NCBI RefSeq assembly: GCF_017368475.1 | Contig: NZ_JAFNJE010000001.1 | Location: 248,001-312,000, forward strand | DNA length: 64,000 nt | Reading direction: 5' to 3' | From: Alteromonas sp. 5E99-2 | GTDB lineage: Bacteria > Pseudomonadota > Gammaproteobacteria > Enterobacterales > Alteromonadaceae | The notes under the pieces: model-generated | The model's database searches: none | What the model was told of the DNA's origin: nothing | Seen by the model: only the letters and a program-made list of their open reading frames with translations | Translations under genes and position numbers: made by a program | In this document: positions 1-11,370 of the stretch, piece after piece | Layout: each line of letters begins with the position of its first letter | Numbering within the stretch: the first letter of the stretch is position 1

Positions 1-435
1 GTTATTGTTGGTGGTGTTATTGGCTTTTTTATTGGTCGGCATTTTTATGGACAAGGACCATCTCAGGAATCAATTTCTCAGGCACAACAAGATTTAAAAG
101 CGGTATTAAGTGAGCAAACGGAGCGTCATGTTTTTCAATCACAGCAACTCGTGCAAAATATTGAAAAACAATGCTCAGCGCTAAATCAGCAATTAGAAGC
201 ATATCAAGATTTATTATCACCAACCTCAAATTCGAATGAAGACGACACTGTGCCTTTTTTCGGCGAACACGCTAGCACTTATCTACGCAATCAGTTGGAT
301 ACCAGTGACACAAGTAAAAATTCTAGTCAGCATGATACCCAACCTCGAGATTTCGCTGCAGCCGGATCTGGGCTATTTACCGGACAAACTGGTGAGGGAA
401 ATAACAAAGAAGAAGGAACCAATTCTAAAACTTAG
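1..435 (+). CDS. zapG: ZapG (YhcB/DUF1043) cell-division and envelope protein, 5'-truncated by window edge
   Basis: The frame is open from base 1 to a TAG at 433-435, so the true start lies upstream. The visible part begins inside a glycine-rich membrane segment (VIVGGVIGFFIGRHF), followed by a Gln/Glu-rich helical stretch of coiled-coil type (about residues 20-75) and a low-complexity hydrophilic tail. This is the DUF1043/YhcB plan: a single N-terminal inner-membrane anchor with a long cytoplasmic coiled coil, linked in E. coli to divisome and envelope synthesis. The position directly before degQ-degS matches the E. coli neighbourhood and strengthens the call. The last 40 residues are poorly conserved in the family and prove nothing alone. 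Confidence 0.85.
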   Translation, partial: VIVGGVIGFFIGRHFYGQGPSQESISQAQQDLKAVLSEQTERHVFQSQQLVQNIEKQCSALNQQLEAYQDLLSPTSNSNEDDTVPFFGEHASTYLRNQLDTSDTSKNSSQHDTQPRDFAAAGSGLFTGQTGEGNNKEEGTNSKT

Positions 436-542
436 CGTCTTAAAATTTAGAGTAATAGTGCGTGCTAAGCTCTACTGTATAGTTTTTCAGCAAAGATCAA
501 CACGCGCTAATGTAAATGTGAAAATCAGGAGACATTCCGTCA

Positions 543-1907
543 ATGAGTTTATTAGTTCGTAGAACCTTAATCGCCAGTAGCCTAGTGCTGAGTACTATGG
601 CTATTTCACTACCGAGCCACTCAGCATTACCGTTTTTCAATACAGCAAAAGGAGAAGTTCCCTCCTTAGCACCTATGCTTCAAGAAGCAACGCCAGCGGT
701 GGTGAGTATATCTGTAGAAGGTACACAAACATCCAATCAACGTGTCCCAGAGATGTTTCGTTACTTCTTTGGAGCACCACAAGAGCAAGTTCAAGAGCGC
801 CCATTTAAAGGGCTAGGTTCTGGTGTCATCATTGACGCTAAAGAAGGCTATGTAGTCACTAATAGCCATGTTGTAAACAACGCAGATCAAATCACAGTAA
901 AATTGACTGATGGCAGAGAGCTTGTAGCGAAGAAGTTAGGTGTCGATGAGCAAAGTGACATTGCGTTGCTTAAGATAGACCCTGAAGACTTAGTGGCGAT
1001 ACCTTTAGCAAACTCTGATGAGCTGTTAGTCGGTGATTTTGTTGTTGCTATCGGAAATCCTTTTGGGCTTAATCAAACCGTTACCTCAGGTATTGTTAGT
1101 GCGCTGGGTCGCTCGGGCTTAAACATAGGCGCATTTGAAAACTTTATTCAAACTGACGCTGCTATTAACCGTGGAAATTCGGGTGGTGCCTTAGTTAACC
1201 TACATGGCGAACTTGTAGGTATTAACACCGCAATATTTGGTCCCAATGGTGGTAACGTAGGCATTGGGTTCGCTATTCCAAGTAATATGATGAAACGTTT
1301 AATTGATCAAATTATAGAGTTTGGTGAAGTACGCAGAGGCCTACTTGGTATCGCGGGTAACGATGTTGATGCAGGACTAGCTGAAGCAATGAATTCCGAA
1401 GTTAATAAAGGTGCCTTTGTTAACGAAGTACAACCTGATTCTGCAGCAGATAAAGGTGGTATTGAGGCTGGAGACATTATCATAGCAGTTAATGGTCGAG
1501 CACTTGAAAGCTTCCAAGAACTTCGTGCAAAAGTCAGTAGCATGGGAGCCGGCGCAGAAGTAGAGCTGACAGTTTTACGCCACGGCAAAAAAGAAAAACT
1601 CACTGTAATACTAGATGATGCATCGGATACTGAAGTTACTGCTGCTGACATTTTACCCGTATTGCAAGGCGCAACATTAGCCCCTGGACAGGACGTGAGA
1701 GGCAATGAAGGCGTACAGGTAACTGAAGTTGAAAACAACACCCCTGCAGCTCGATTTGGCCTTAAAGCCGATGATGTGATTGTTGCTGTAAATCGCCAAA
1801 GAGTTAAATCCATTGCTGAGTTTAGATCCATTGTTGATGAAGCCAACGGCGTAATTGCAATGAATGTTAACAGAGGCAACAAGAGTCTTTATTTAGTCAT
1901 TCGTTAA
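543..1907 (+). CDS. degQ: DegQ-type periplasmic serine protease/chaperone (HtrA family)
   Basis: A 454-residue Do/HtrA protease that degrades or refolds damaged periplasmic proteins. There is a signal peptide at about 1-27 (ending SHSA). The trypsin-like domain carries the triad His109 (TNSHVV), Asp139 (QSDIALL) and Ser213 (RGNSGGAL). Two PDZ domains follow at about 255-345 and 370-454, the arrangement of DegP/DegQ rather than DegS. The short LA loop and the neighbouring degS favour DegQ over DegP. The ATG at 543 is preceded by AGGAG at a usable distance. A strong terminator follows the gene, so degS is probably transcribed separately. Confidence 0.95.
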   Translation: MSLLVRRTLIASSLVLSTMAISLPSHSALPFFNTAKGEVPSLAPMLQEATPAVVSISVEGTQTSNQRVPEMFRYFFGAPQEQVQERPFKGLGSGVIIDAKEGYVVTNSHVVNNADQITVKLTDGRELVAKKLGVDEQSDIALLKIDPEDLVAIPLANSDELLVGDFVVAIGNPFGLNQTVTSGIVSALGRSGLNIGAFENFIQTDAAINRGNSGGALVNLHGELVGINTAIFGPNGGNVGIGFAIPSNMMKRLIDQIIEFGEVRRGLLGIAGNDVDAGLAEAMNSEVNKGAFVNEVQPDSAADKGGIEAGDIIIAVNGRALESFQELRAKVSSMGAGAEVELTVLRHGKKEKLTVILDDASDTEVTAADILPVLQGATLAPGQDVRGNEGVQVTEVENNTPAARFGLKADDVIVAVNRQRVKSIAEFRSIVDEANGVIAMNVNRGNKSLYLVIR

Positions 1908-1930
1908 ACTTTGACTATTGATTTACCAAT

Positions 1931-1961
1931 AAAAACGCCAACATTTCGTTGGCGTTTTTTT
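1931..1961 (+). terminator. Rho-independent terminator after degQ
   Basis: A perfect inverted repeat (bases 1931-1942 and 1948-1959, core ACGCCAAC/GTTGGCGT) with a 5-base loop and a run of seven T. It lies 23 bp after the degQ stop, and its A-rich 5' arm pairs with the T-tract. Confidence 0.9.
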
Positions 1962-2028
1962 ATGGATATATAGAGATAAACTCATTCAGATGCTATCCTT
2001 GAGTTATCATCATTAAAAAATTTACCTT

Positions 2029-4361
<2,333 letters not shown>

Positions 4362-4378
4362 TTAACAGGGCCTCGCCT

Positions 4379-4636
4379 TTAAAGAGGTTCGTGAAACTGG
4401 CGCTCTTTTTGCCAGTCACTAACAGTAAATGTTTTTATCGTTATCGCGTGGAGTGTTCCGTCAGCTACTTTGTCAGACAAACAGCTGTAAATAGCCTGTT
4501 GTCGCTTAACTCGACTCATTTCGGCAAAAATATCGCTTACCGCAATAATCAAATAGTGTGAACCGTCGCTTTTAACGTGAACTTCTTCGAGGGAAAGCGA
4601 TTGTGTCACAAGCGCTTTTATATCTTCGTTGGTCAT
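4379..4636 (-). CDS. ibaG: BolA-family protein IbaG
   Basis: An 85-residue BolA-like protein with the family's alpha/beta KH-like fold, including HYLIIAVSDIFAEMSRVKRQQAIY and a C-terminal LHAITIKTFT strand-helix region. BolA/IbaG proteins partner monothiol glutaredoxins and can hold a [2Fe-2S] cluster; IbaG of E. coli is linked to acid resistance and envelope traits. The placement between mlaB and murA is the standard synteny and separates it from BolA proper. The ATG lies 12 bp after mlaB, so it is co-transcribed with the Mla genes. Confidence 0.9.
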   Translation of the reverse strand: MTNEDIKALVTQSLSLEEVHVKSDGSHYLIIAVSDIFAEMSRVKRQQAIYSCLSDKVADGTLHAITIKTFTVSDWQKERQFHEPL

Positions 4637-4648
4637 AATAATTATTTA

Positions 4649-4954
4649 TCACTTGGATATCAGCAAATGATCGACACCAGATAACGCAGCCAGTTGCGTC
4701 AATTTTTCAGGCGCCGAAGTATAGCTGACAACTACAGAATCTAGACTGGCATCTTTCTTAAAGTTTAACAGCCAAGCCAGTCCAGCGCTATCTATATGAT
4801 CAATACTAGCCAAATCGAATTGAACCTTGGTCTCGACAAGTGACGACCTAGTTGTTTTATCAACCAATAACCACCCATCAGACTTTAGCGTTTCTAATGT
4901 CAAATCACCAGCAACAGAAAAACGTGATAATACAGTATCAAATTCTGGAGTCAT
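4649..4954 (-). CDS. mlaB: MlaB, STAS-domain subunit of the Mla ABC transporter
   Basis: A 101-residue single STAS domain; the segment ASIDHIDSAGLAWLL carries the DSAG signature of the family. In E. coli MlaB binds the cytoplasmic ATPase MlaF and is needed for assembly and activity of MlaFEDB, which moves phospholipids between outer and inner membrane. The gene begins 2 bp after the mlaC stop codon and is followed by ibaG, as in enterobacteria. Sequence conservation in MlaB is low generally, so the assignment rests on the STAS motif plus position. Confidence 0.9.
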   Translation of the reverse strand: MTPEFDTVLSRFSVAGDLTLETLKSDGWLLVDKTTRSSLVETKVQFDLASIDHIDSAGLAWLLNFKKDASLDSVVVSYTSAPEKLTQLAALSGVDHLLISK

Positions 4955-4956
4955 AA

Positions 4957-5625
4957 TTATTCGCCTGAGGCACTTTCATCTTCACCGTTATCTAGCTCAA
5001 GTGGTTTTTCAATACGCTCATTCATAATACCAATGACTTCATCTATTCCGCCTTTGCGAAGGATTGACTCAAATTCACTGCGTTTGCTATCGATTAAACT
5101 AATCCCTTCAGCCACCATATCATAGGCTTTCCATTGGTTAGTTTTACTGTTCTTTCTGACTTTAAACGCAATTTTTATATCTGGTCTTGCATTGTCTTTA
5201 ATGACAGCTCGAACCGTTACTGCCTTTTTGTCTTCGATATCAGATGCAGGTTCAAAAACCACTTCTTGATCATCGTAATACGACATTGCTCCCGCATAAG
5301 TAGTGATTAGGTACTTTCTAAATACTTGAACGTATTCTGATAATTTCTCTTTGGGAACGGAACGAAAGTGTTTACCTAATACTTTAAACGCAGCAAATTG
5401 ATAATCGATATGAGGTAAAAGTTCCTGTTCCATAATAGTTCGTAACACTTCTGGATCAGCGTCGATTTCTGGTTTTTCATTTTTAATACGCGCAAATGTC
5501 TTTTCCGCAACATGTTGTACAGTTTCATACGGGTTTTCATTTTTCTCTTGAGCTAGCGCGCTCAAGCTTAATGTTACTGTAAATACAGCGGCCAAAAATC
5601 GATTCACCAAGTTATTTATCTCCAT
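4957..5625 (-). CDS. mlaC: MlaC, periplasmic phospholipid-binding protein
   Basis: A 222-residue MlaC/Tgt2 family protein with an N-terminal signal peptide ending at about 25 (SALAQ). It ferries phospholipid between the outer-membrane MlaA-porin complex and MlaFEDB. Typical family segments are present, such as KVLGKHFRSVPKEKLSEYVQVF and the later YDMVAEGISLIDSKRSEF. The ATG at 5625 is used here, but a GGAG lies just inside it, with in-frame TTG (5610) and GTG (5607) at better spacing, so the true start could be 5-6 codons later without harming the signal peptide. The acidic C-terminal tail (about 205-222) is not part of the conserved domain. Confidence 0.95.
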   Translation of the reverse strand: MEINNLVNRFLAAVFTVTLSLSALAQEKNENPYETVQHVAEKTFARIKNEKPEIDADPEVLRTIMEQELLPHIDYQFAAFKVLGKHFRSVPKEKLSEYVQVFRKYLITTYAGAMSYYDDQEVVFEPASDIEDKKAVTVRAVIKDNARPDIKIAFKVRKNSKTNQWKAYDMVAEGISLIDSKRSEFESILRKGGIDEVIGIMNERIEKPLELDNGEDESASGE

Positions 5626-5628
5626 TTT

Positions 5629-6096
5629 TTATTCGCCCTTGTCGTTAAACAAGAATTGACCAATAAGGTCTTCAAGTACTAAAGCTGATTTAGTATCTTG
5701 TATATAATCGCCGTCACCTAGATTATCAATACCGTCGATTGAAAATCCGGGCTGTAATCCTAGGTATTGTTCTCCGAGTAGCCCTGCAGTTAACACAGAT
5801 ACAGAACTCGTTTCAGGAAAACCACTATGTTCAGAAGAAATACTTAATTTTACCACGGGTGAAAAATCTTCTTCGTCCAATGAAATTGACAACACACGAC
5901 CTACGGTCACACCACCAACTTTTACCGCTGAGCGCGCCCTTAAACTACCTATGTTGTCGAATTTCGCATATAGAGTATACGTTTCACCTTCAGTAGACAG
6001 GTTTTGATTTGCTACTCTTAATGCAAGTAACATCAGTGCCGCCACCGTAAGTAGGACAAAGAAACCAACTAACAGTTCCGCCTTTGCTTTATTCAT
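5629..6096 (-). CDS. mlaD: MlaD, MCE-domain subunit of the Mla transporter
   Basis: An inner-membrane protein of 155 residues with one N-terminal transmembrane helix (about 8-26, LLVGFFVLLTVAALMLLAL) and one MCE domain, which forms the hexameric periplasmic ring of MlaFEDB. Conserved MCE features are FDNIGSLRARSAVKVGGVTVG and LGEQYLGL. The ATG at 6096 was chosen: it gives MNKAKAELLVGF like known MlaD proteins, has AGGACT upstream and lies 10 bp after mlaE. A longer frame to 6153 would run into mlaE. The C-terminus is short and unremarkable. Confidence 0.95.
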   Translation of the reverse strand: MNKAKAELLVGFFVLLTVAALMLLALRVANQNLSTEGETYTLYAKFDNIGSLRARSAVKVGGVTVGRVLSISLDEEDFSPVVKLSISSEHSGFPETSSVSVLTAGLLGEQYLGLQPGFSIDGIDNLGDGDYIQDTKSALVLEDLIGQFLFNDKGE

Positions 6097-6106
6097 AATA
6101 TGAGTC

Positions 6107-6886
6107 CTATTGTATTCCAAACATAAGTGCTGTAAGTATAAAATCGAGTCCAAGTACTGCTAACGAAGCATATACAACGGTTTGTGTCGTCGCAGCACTG
6201 ATACCTTCCGACGTAGGTACTGCGTCAAATCCTTTAAATATCGCTATCCAAGTCACAACGAGTGCAAAAACAATACTCTTAATAACGCCGTTCATTACGT
6301 CAACATTCCATTCAACTGACGCTTGCATAACTGACCAGTAACTACCAGAGTCAACGCCTAGCCAGTCTACTCCAACTAAATATCCACCAAGAATGCCAAT
6401 CGCACTGAAAATAATTGCCAACATAGGCATAGACATCACCCCGGCCCAAAAACGTGGAGCAACCACTCGACGTAAAGGGTCAACGGCCATCATTTCTAAA
6501 CTACTCAGTTGTTCTGTTGCTTTCATCAAGCCAATTTCTGCGGTCAATGCTGAGCCTGCTCTACCTGCAAATAATAAAGCGGTAACTACCGGACCAAGTT
6601 CTCTTAATAATGATAATGCCACCAAGGGGCCTAAACTTCCCTCTGCGCCATATCCGACAAGTATGGTATAGCCTTGAAGTGCCATGACCATTCCAATAAA
6701 GAGCCCAGAAACAATAATTATAAGTAGCGACTGAACACCCACTACATAAATTTGCTTAATGGTAAGTCGCATATTTTGTAAGGTCGGCAACGCAAATAAT
6801 GCTCCAGCCAGCATTAAGCCAGCACGACCAATAGTTGCGATAGTTTCAATAACTGACGCACCTACACTTTGAACGAACCTTAACAT
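6107..6886 (-). CDS. mlaE: MlaE, permease subunit of the Mla transporter
   Basis: A multi-spanning inner-membrane permease (MlaE/TTG2B family), 259 residues from the chosen ATG at 6886. Strongly conserved segments are present: [40 protein letters not shown] and the C-terminal [16 protein letters not shown]. It pairs with MlaF to drive phospholipid transfer. The ATG at 6886 overlaps the mlaF stop by 7 bp (ATGTTAA), suggesting translational coupling, and aligns with the E. coli N-terminus; an alternative start five codons upstream (6901) is possible. The gene lies in the same operon as mlaF and mlaD. Confidence 0.95.
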   Translation of the reverse strand: MLRFVQSVGASVIETIATIGRAGLMLAGALFALPTLQNMRLTIKQIYVVGVQSLLIIIVSGLFIGMVMALQGYTILVGYGAEGSLGPLVALSLLRELGPVVTALLFAGRAGSALTAEIGLMKATEQLSSLEMMAVDPLRRVVAPRFWAGVMSMPMLAIIFSAIGILGGYLVGVDWLGVDSGSYWSVMQASVEWNVDVMNGVIKSIVFALVVTWIAIFKGFDAVPTSEGISAATTQTVVYASLAVLGLDFILTALMFGIQ

Positions 6887-7683
6887 GAGCCACCACCGCA
6901 AAAATCGTCATTGATAGAAACAGATGGGTAATGAAAAGGAACCGGCCCGTCGGCTTTGCCATTTAAAAACTGTTGAACCAATTCTGAATCCGATTGTTGA
7001 ATTTCTTGCGGCGTACCTTCACCAATTATTTTTTGATTTGCCAAAATATAAACATGATCCGCAATTGTTAGTACTTCTGATACATCGTGGGTGACAACAA
7101 TACTGGTTAGCTCTAACGCTTGATTCAATGACTTAATAAGCTTAACTAATACCCCCATTGAAATAGGATCTTGCCCGGCAAAAGGTTCATCGTACATAAT
7201 TAAATCAGGATCTAACGCAATCGCTCTAGCAAGAGCTGCTCGCCTAGCCATACCGCCACTTAATTCACTCGGCATCAAATGCGCTGCGCCTCGTAAGCCA
7301 ACCGCTTCAAGTTTAAGCTTTACCACTGTTTCTATTAGTGACTCATTTAATTGAGAGTGTTCACGTAACGGAAAAGCAACGTTGTCAAACACACTCATAT
7401 CGGTAAATAAAGCACCGCTCTGAAACAACATACTCATTCTACGACGTGTTTTATAAAGCGCTTTGCGAGACATTTTTGGGATAGATTCTCCCGCGAACAG
7501 AATGTCGCCTTGAGACGGCATTAGTTGCCCACCAATAAGTCGTAATAAGGTTGTTTTCCCTATACCACTAGGACCCATAACCGCAGTAATTTTACCTTTA
7601 GGAACGCGCAGCGTAATGTCTTCATAGATGGTTTTAGAACCTCGACGAAAATGCATATTATTAATGTTAACTAACGTATCCAC
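6880..7683 (-). CDS. mlaF: MlaF, ATPase subunit of the Mla transporter
   Basis: A 267-residue ABC ATPase. Walker A is GPSGIGKT at 37-44, the signature [16 protein letters not shown] begins at 141, and Walker B LIMYDEP is at 161-167, followed by a GQDP switch and the THD switch histidine. The C-terminal extension [13 protein letters not shown] is typical of MlaF, where it docks the dimer partner and MlaB. It starts with GTG at 7683, 7 bp after a GGGG Shine-Dalgarno; the nearby ATG at 7696 is out of frame. First gene of the mlaFEDCB-ibaG-murA operon, divergent from kdsD. Confidence 0.96.
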   Translation of the reverse strand: MDTLVNINNMHFRRGSKTIYEDITLRVPKGKITAVMGPSGIGKTTLLRLIGGQLMPSQGDILFAGESIPKMSRKALYKTRRRMSMLFQSGALFTDMSVFDNVAFPLREHSQLNESLIETVVKLKLEAVGLRGAAHLMPSELSGGMARRAALARAIALDPDLIMYDEPFAGQDPISMGVLVKLIKSLNQALELTSIVVTHDVSEVLTIADHVYILANQKIIGEGTPQEIQQSDSELVQQFLNGKADGPVPFHYPSVSINDDFCGGGSC

Positions 7684-7946
7684 GTTTCAACCCCATAACT
7701 CAATTTATCTTTCGCCTTTCGTTGTCCAAATCCATGAAGACGTTAAAGTGGTGATACAAACTCACATTTTCAACCACTATTTTAACTATGATTACATATA
7801 AATAGACCGGATAAACGCAAATGTTTGTATCAGTTTGTGTAAATATTTTGTCAACACTAAATTATTGATCGTTAAATAATCAAACAGCTAAAATTTCATG
7901 TTAAATTTGCGAGGATTCACGCATAATTACACGACTTCTATTTAGT
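7684..7946. promoter_or_regulatory. Divergent mlaF/kdsD control region with a 10-bp inverted repeat
   Basis: A 263-bp AT-rich gap between two divergent envelope operons. TGATACAAAC at 7752-7761 recurs inverted as GTTTGTATCA at 7823-7832, 61 bp apart and perfect over 10 bp; both copies are followed, in their own orientation, by an ATTT-containing run. A candidate promoter toward kdsD is TTGTCA (7848-7853) with TTAAAT (7872-7877), spacer 18, near a small palindrome around TTGATC-AATCAA. The function of the repeat is unknown. In E. coli yrbG lies upstream of kdsD; here that gene is missing and the two operons sit back to back. Confidence 0.4.
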
Positions 7947-8939
7947 ATGAATGATATGACTTCAAAATCATCAGAAAGTGCGTTACTGGATTCAGCGAAA
8001 CGCGTTATCGATATCGAAAGTGACGCACTAGCTAATTTGCGAAATTGCATCAACAGCGCCTTTATTTCAGCATGTCACACTTTGCTTAATTGTAAAGGGA
8101 AAGTCGTTGTTACAGGTATGGGCAAGTCTGGGCATATTGGTAATAAAATAGCCGCTACGTTTGCCAGCACAGGTACCCCAAGCTTTTTTATGCACCCAGC
8201 TGAAGCGAATCACGGTGATTTAGGCATGCTTGGGAGCGATGATGTATTAATCGCCATATCAAATAGTGGAGAAACCGCTGAAGTAATCAATTTACTACCA
8301 GTAGTTAAACGCCTTGGCGTTCCTATTATTACAATCACCAACGCCGTTTCTTCAACACTTGCACAGCATGGCGATATTGTTTTAGATATAGGTGTAAATA
8401 AAGAAGCTTGCTCTTTAGGCTTAGCGCCAACCACGAGTACAACCGTTACTTTAGTCTTAGGGGATGCACTAGCTGTATCTTTACTGGATGCTCGAGGCTT
8501 TACCTCCACCGATTTTGCATTGTCTCACCCTGGCGGTAGCTTAGGTAGAAAGCTATTGTTACAGGTGAGTGATATTATGCTCGAAGGAAACGAAGTTCCT
8601 ATCGTGCAGCAAACCACCTTAGTTTCTGATGCGCTCATTGAAATATCGAAAAAAGGGTTGGGTTGTACTGGTGTTATCGACAACAATGGAGTTTTGATTG
8701 GTATTTTCACCGACGGTGATTTACGTAGAATTATCGATCAGAAAATAGATATGCACCAAACTCACATTAATACCGTTATGACTCGAAATTTTGTCAGTGT
8801 AGAATCCAGTGATATGGCAGTAGATGCGTTAAACCTAATGGAGCATAAAAAGATATCATCACTTATGGTACTCAACGATGCAAAACACGTTATAGGCGCA
8901 TTTAATATGCACATGTTATTAAAAGCGGGAGTAGTCTAA
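7947..8939 (+). CDS. kdsD: D-arabinose 5-phosphate isomerase KdsD
   Basis: Interconverts ribulose 5-phosphate and arabinose 5-phosphate, the first step toward KDO for lipopolysaccharide. At 330 residues it has an N-terminal SIS domain (about 45-180; VTGMGKSGHIGNKIAATFAS and the following HGDLGML) and two C-terminal CBS domains (about 210-330; MLEGNEVPIV and FTDGDLRRIID). Length and order match E. coli KdsD (328 residues). It begins the kdsD-kdsC-lptCAB-rpoN run; the stop overlaps the kdsC start by one base (TAATG). A second in-frame ATG lies three codons in, so the first residues are uncertain. Confidence 0.95.
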   Translation: MNDMTSKSSESALLDSAKRVIDIESDALANLRNCINSAFISACHTLLNCKGKVVVTGMGKSGHIGNKIAATFASTGTPSFFMHPAEANHGDLGMLGSDDVLIAISNSGETAEVINLLPVVKRLGVPIITITNAVSSTLAQHGDIVLDIGVNKEACSLGLAPTTSTTVTLVLGDALAVSLLDARGFTSTDFALSHPGGSLGRKLLLQVSDIMLEGNEVPIVQQTTLVSDALIEISKKGLGCTGVIDNNGVLIGIFTDGDLRRIIDQKIDMHQTHINTVMTRNFVSVESSDMAVDALNLMEHKKISSLMVLNDAKHVIGAFNMHMLLKAGVV

Positions 8940-9490
8940 TGGCATATCATACTTTGTATGCCTCTATCGATGAGCAATTAGTAACCAAATTAAAGAAAAT
9001 AAAACTTCTTGTATGCGATGTGGATGGTGTCTTCTCTGACGGTAACATTTATTTAGGGAATAATGGCGAAGAACTAAAAGCCTTTAATACCAAAGACGGT
9101 TATGGCATAAAAGCATTGGTAGACACAGGTATAGATGTTGCGGTTATAACAGGAAGACGCTCTGATATCGTAGAACAGCGCATGAATAGCTTAAATGTAG
9201 CTCACCTTATTCAAGGTGAAGAACAAAAAAAAGCCGCATTAGAAAAGTTAATCACTCAACTAGGCTTGCAGAAAGATGAAGTAGCTTCTTTAGGTGACGA
9301 TATTCCTGACACTGGCATGTTTGAAGTTTCAGCGGTGAAAATAGCCGTATCTGACGCCCACCCATTAGTAAAAAAACAGGCCAACTGGGTAACTACACTT
9401 AATGGCGGAAAAGGTGCAGTTAGAGAAGTTTGTGATACCATAATGCAAATAAATAACACGCTATCAGGTATACAGGCGTCTAGTATATGA
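8939..9490 (+). CDS. kdsC: 3-deoxy-D-manno-octulosonate 8-phosphate phosphatase KdsC
   Basis: A 183-residue HAD-superfamily phosphatase with no cap domain, acting as a tetramer in this family to release KDO from KDO-8-phosphate. The nucleophile motif DVDGVFSDG is at 27-35 (Asp27 and Asp29); VITGRRSDIVEQR is motif II, and LGDDIPDTGMFE with the following Asp residues is motif IV. The C-terminal tail after GGKGAVREVCD is standard. It is coupled to kdsD (1-base overlap) and to lptC (ATGA overlap), so the three are translated from one message. Confidence 0.96.
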   Translation: MAYHTLYASIDEQLVTKLKKIKLLVCDVDGVFSDGNIYLGNNGEELKAFNTKDGYGIKALVDTGIDVAVITGRRSDIVEQRMNSLNVAHLIQGEEQKKAALEKLITQLGLQKDEVASLGDDIPDTGMFEVSAVKIAVSDAHPLVKKQANWVTTLNGGKGAVREVCDTIMQINNTLSGIQASSI

Positions 9491-10053
9491 ATCGCTTAGG
9501 CCTGAGTATTGGCACATTGTTTTTAGCAGCACTGTTACTTTATCTTCCAGTTTGGTTAGAGGAAGAAGAAGAACAGCAAGCTTCGCCTAACATTGATGCG
9601 TTAGTTGCAACCTATCAAGCAAAAAATTTAACGACTAAATTGTACGATGAAAATGGCAATCTGAGCCACCAAGTTTTTGCTCAAGGCATGCAACATTTTG
9701 ATTTACTAGGGTTTGTTGTTTTTGAGCAACCTGAATATACACTTTACCCCGATGGCGGAACTGCGAGTTGGAAATTAACGGCGTCAGAAGGTACGCTTTA
9801 TAACAGTGATCTATTACAATTAGAGAGTGACGTTCGTATTTTAAGTTTGCAACCTGATGAGTTTATTAAATCGGTTCAGACTGAGTTCATCGAAGTGAAG
9901 TTAAATGAAAAAACCGTAAACTCAGATCAAGCTGTCACCCTTTTAGGTGATCACTATACAATCATCGGCAATGGTTTCAGCGCTGACTTAGAACAGAAGT
10001 ATTATGAATTACAAAATCACGTACAAACAGTTTATTCTCGCAGCGACAATTAG
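9487..10053 (+). CDS. lptC: LptC, bitopic LPS-transport protein
   Basis: A 188-residue protein with one N-terminal transmembrane helix (about 4-23) and a periplasmic beta-jellyroll domain. LptC takes LPS from the LptB2FG transporter and passes it to LptA. Weakly conserved family landmarks are visible, such as DENGNLSHQVFAQGMQHF and LTASEGTLYNSDLLQLESDV. The start codon overlaps the kdsC stop as ATGA. The 3' end overlaps lptA by 50 bp in another frame, a longer overlap than the 4 bp common elsewhere in this operon. Confidence 0.92.
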   Translation: MNRLGLSIGTLFLAALLLYLPVWLEEEEEQQASPNIDALVATYQAKNLTTKLYDENGNLSHQVFAQGMQHFDLLGFVVFEQPEYTLYPDGGTASWKLTASEGTLYNSDLLQLESDVRILSLQPDEFIKSVQTEFIEVKLNEKTVNSDQAVTLLGDHYTIIGNGFSADLEQKYYELQNHVQTVYSRSDN

Positions 10054-10570
10054 TGTTGTTAGTGCCGCTACTACGCAAAGCTTAGCTGGTGAAGACGATT
10101 TTACGCAGCCTATTACGGTCGACTCAAAATCGCAATTTGTTGATGGCAAAAATAAATCATCAATATTTTCAGGTAACGTGAATATTACTCAAGGTAGCTT
10201 AGTCATTGATGCAGATGAAGTAGAGGTAGATGCCAGCTTGGGTGAAGGTAAAGAGATCTTTATCGCCCGAGGCACACCTGCAAAATACTCTCAAGAGCTT
10301 GATGATAAACAACGGGTGATCGCAACAGCAGAAGAAATTCGCTACAACGTCAGTAAAAAAATGATCTCTCTTTCCGGTGCCGCTGAGCTACAACGAGAAG
10401 CCAGCTCTGTAAGTGGGAGCTCTATTGTATATGATATGGTCAACGAGCAACTACTCGCAGAAAGCAATGACGGCAATGACACACGTGTTACTACTGTCTT
10501 TCGCCCTGAAGCAATAAAAGATATTACTGATGGCGAAAATTCAGGTCAAGACAACAAGGGTACCCCTTAA
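10004..10570 (+). CDS. lptA: LptA, periplasmic LPS-bridge protein
   Basis: A 188-residue OstA-like protein: signal peptide at about 1-29 ([11 protein letters not shown]), then a beta-jellyroll (about 33-165) with [28 protein letters not shown] and [11 protein letters not shown], the classic LptA opening. It oligomerises head to tail to carry LPS across the periplasm to LptD. The ATG at 10004 gives an intact signal peptide; no later in-frame ATG does, so the 50-bp overlap with lptC appears real. It is followed 2 bp later by lptB. Confidence 0.93.
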   Translation: MNYKITYKQFILAATISVVSAATTQSLAGEDDFTQPITVDSKSQFVDGKNKSSIFSGNVNITQGSLVIDADEVEVDASLGEGKEIFIARGTPAKYSQELDDKQRVIATAEEIRYNVSKKMISLSGAAELQREASSVSGSSIVYDMVNEQLLAESNDGNDTRVTTVFRPEAIKDITDGENSGQDNKGTP

Positions 10571-10572
10571 TT

Positions 10573-11298
10573 ATGAGTACTTTGGTAGCCAGCAACCTAG
10601 CAAAGTCTTATAAGTCAAGGCAAGTTGTACGAGATGTAAGTCTGGAAGTTTCATGCGGGCAAATTGTTGGTCTGCTTGGCCCTAATGGCGCAGGCAAAAC
10701 GACGACGTTTTATATGATTGTCGGTTTAGTTCCCTCAGACAAGGGAAGCATCTGCGTTGGCCAAACAGATTTAACCACTCAGCCTATGCATGAAAGAGCT
10801 CGTCAAGGTATTGGTTATTTGCCGCAAGAAGCCTCTATTTTCAGAAAGCTAAGTGTGTACGATAATATTATGGCAATATTACAAACACGCAAAGAGCTCA
10901 CTTCTATGCAGCGAGAACAAGAGGCCGACGCTTTACTCGACGAGTTTAATATCAATCACATACGCAAAAGTTTGGGAATGGCACTATCTGGTGGTGAGCG
11001 GCGAAGAGTTGAAATTGCCAGAGCCTTAGCCGCAAACCCCAAATTTATATTATTAGACGAACCCTTTGCGGGCGTAGATCCAATATCAGTAAATGATATA
11101 AAAAAAATAATCACACACTTAAAAGACAGAGGTCTGGGAATACTAATTACCGACCATAATGTCAGGGAGACGCTTGATGTATGCGAGATGGCCTATATAG
11201 TTAGTCATGGGGAATTAATCGCGCAAGGAGATGCGGAAACCGTTTTAGCGAATCAAAAAGTAAGAGATGTATACCTAGGTGAGCAATTCAAGCTATAG
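10573..11298 (+). CDS. lptB: LptB, ATPase of the LPS export machinery
   Basis: A 241-residue ABC ATPase that powers LPS extraction from the inner membrane with LptFG. Walker A GPNGAGKT is at 36-43, the Q-loop follows in [16 protein letters not shown], the signature is [16 protein letters not shown] and Walker B is [13 protein letters not shown]. The [10 protein letters not shown]-terminus is diagnostic for LptB. It lies 2 bp after lptA, with rpoN 72 bp downstream, as in most gammaproteobacteria. lptF and lptG are not in this window. Confidence 0.97.
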   Translation: MSTLVASNLAKSYKSRQVVRDVSLEVSCGQIVGLLGPNGAGKTTTFYMIVGLVPSDKGSICVGQTDLTTQPMHERARQGIGYLPQEASIFRKLSVYDNIMAILQTRKELTSMQREQEADALLDEFNINHIRKSLGMALSGGERRRVEIARALAANPKFILLDEPFAGVDPISVNDIKKIITHLKDRGLGILITDHNVRETLDVCEMAYIVSHGELIAQGDAETVLANQKVRDVYLGEQFKL

Positions 11299-11370
11299 TT
11301 AAGGTATGACGTAACTGCTTTTCGCATTGAAACACTTAACAAAGCGATACACAAAAGACCAATAACTTAA

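Noticed and set aside
1307-1882. Antisense 191-codon frame inside degQ
   Set aside because: Shadow of degQ: low-complexity serine/threonine-rich translation with no ribosome site or family resemblance.
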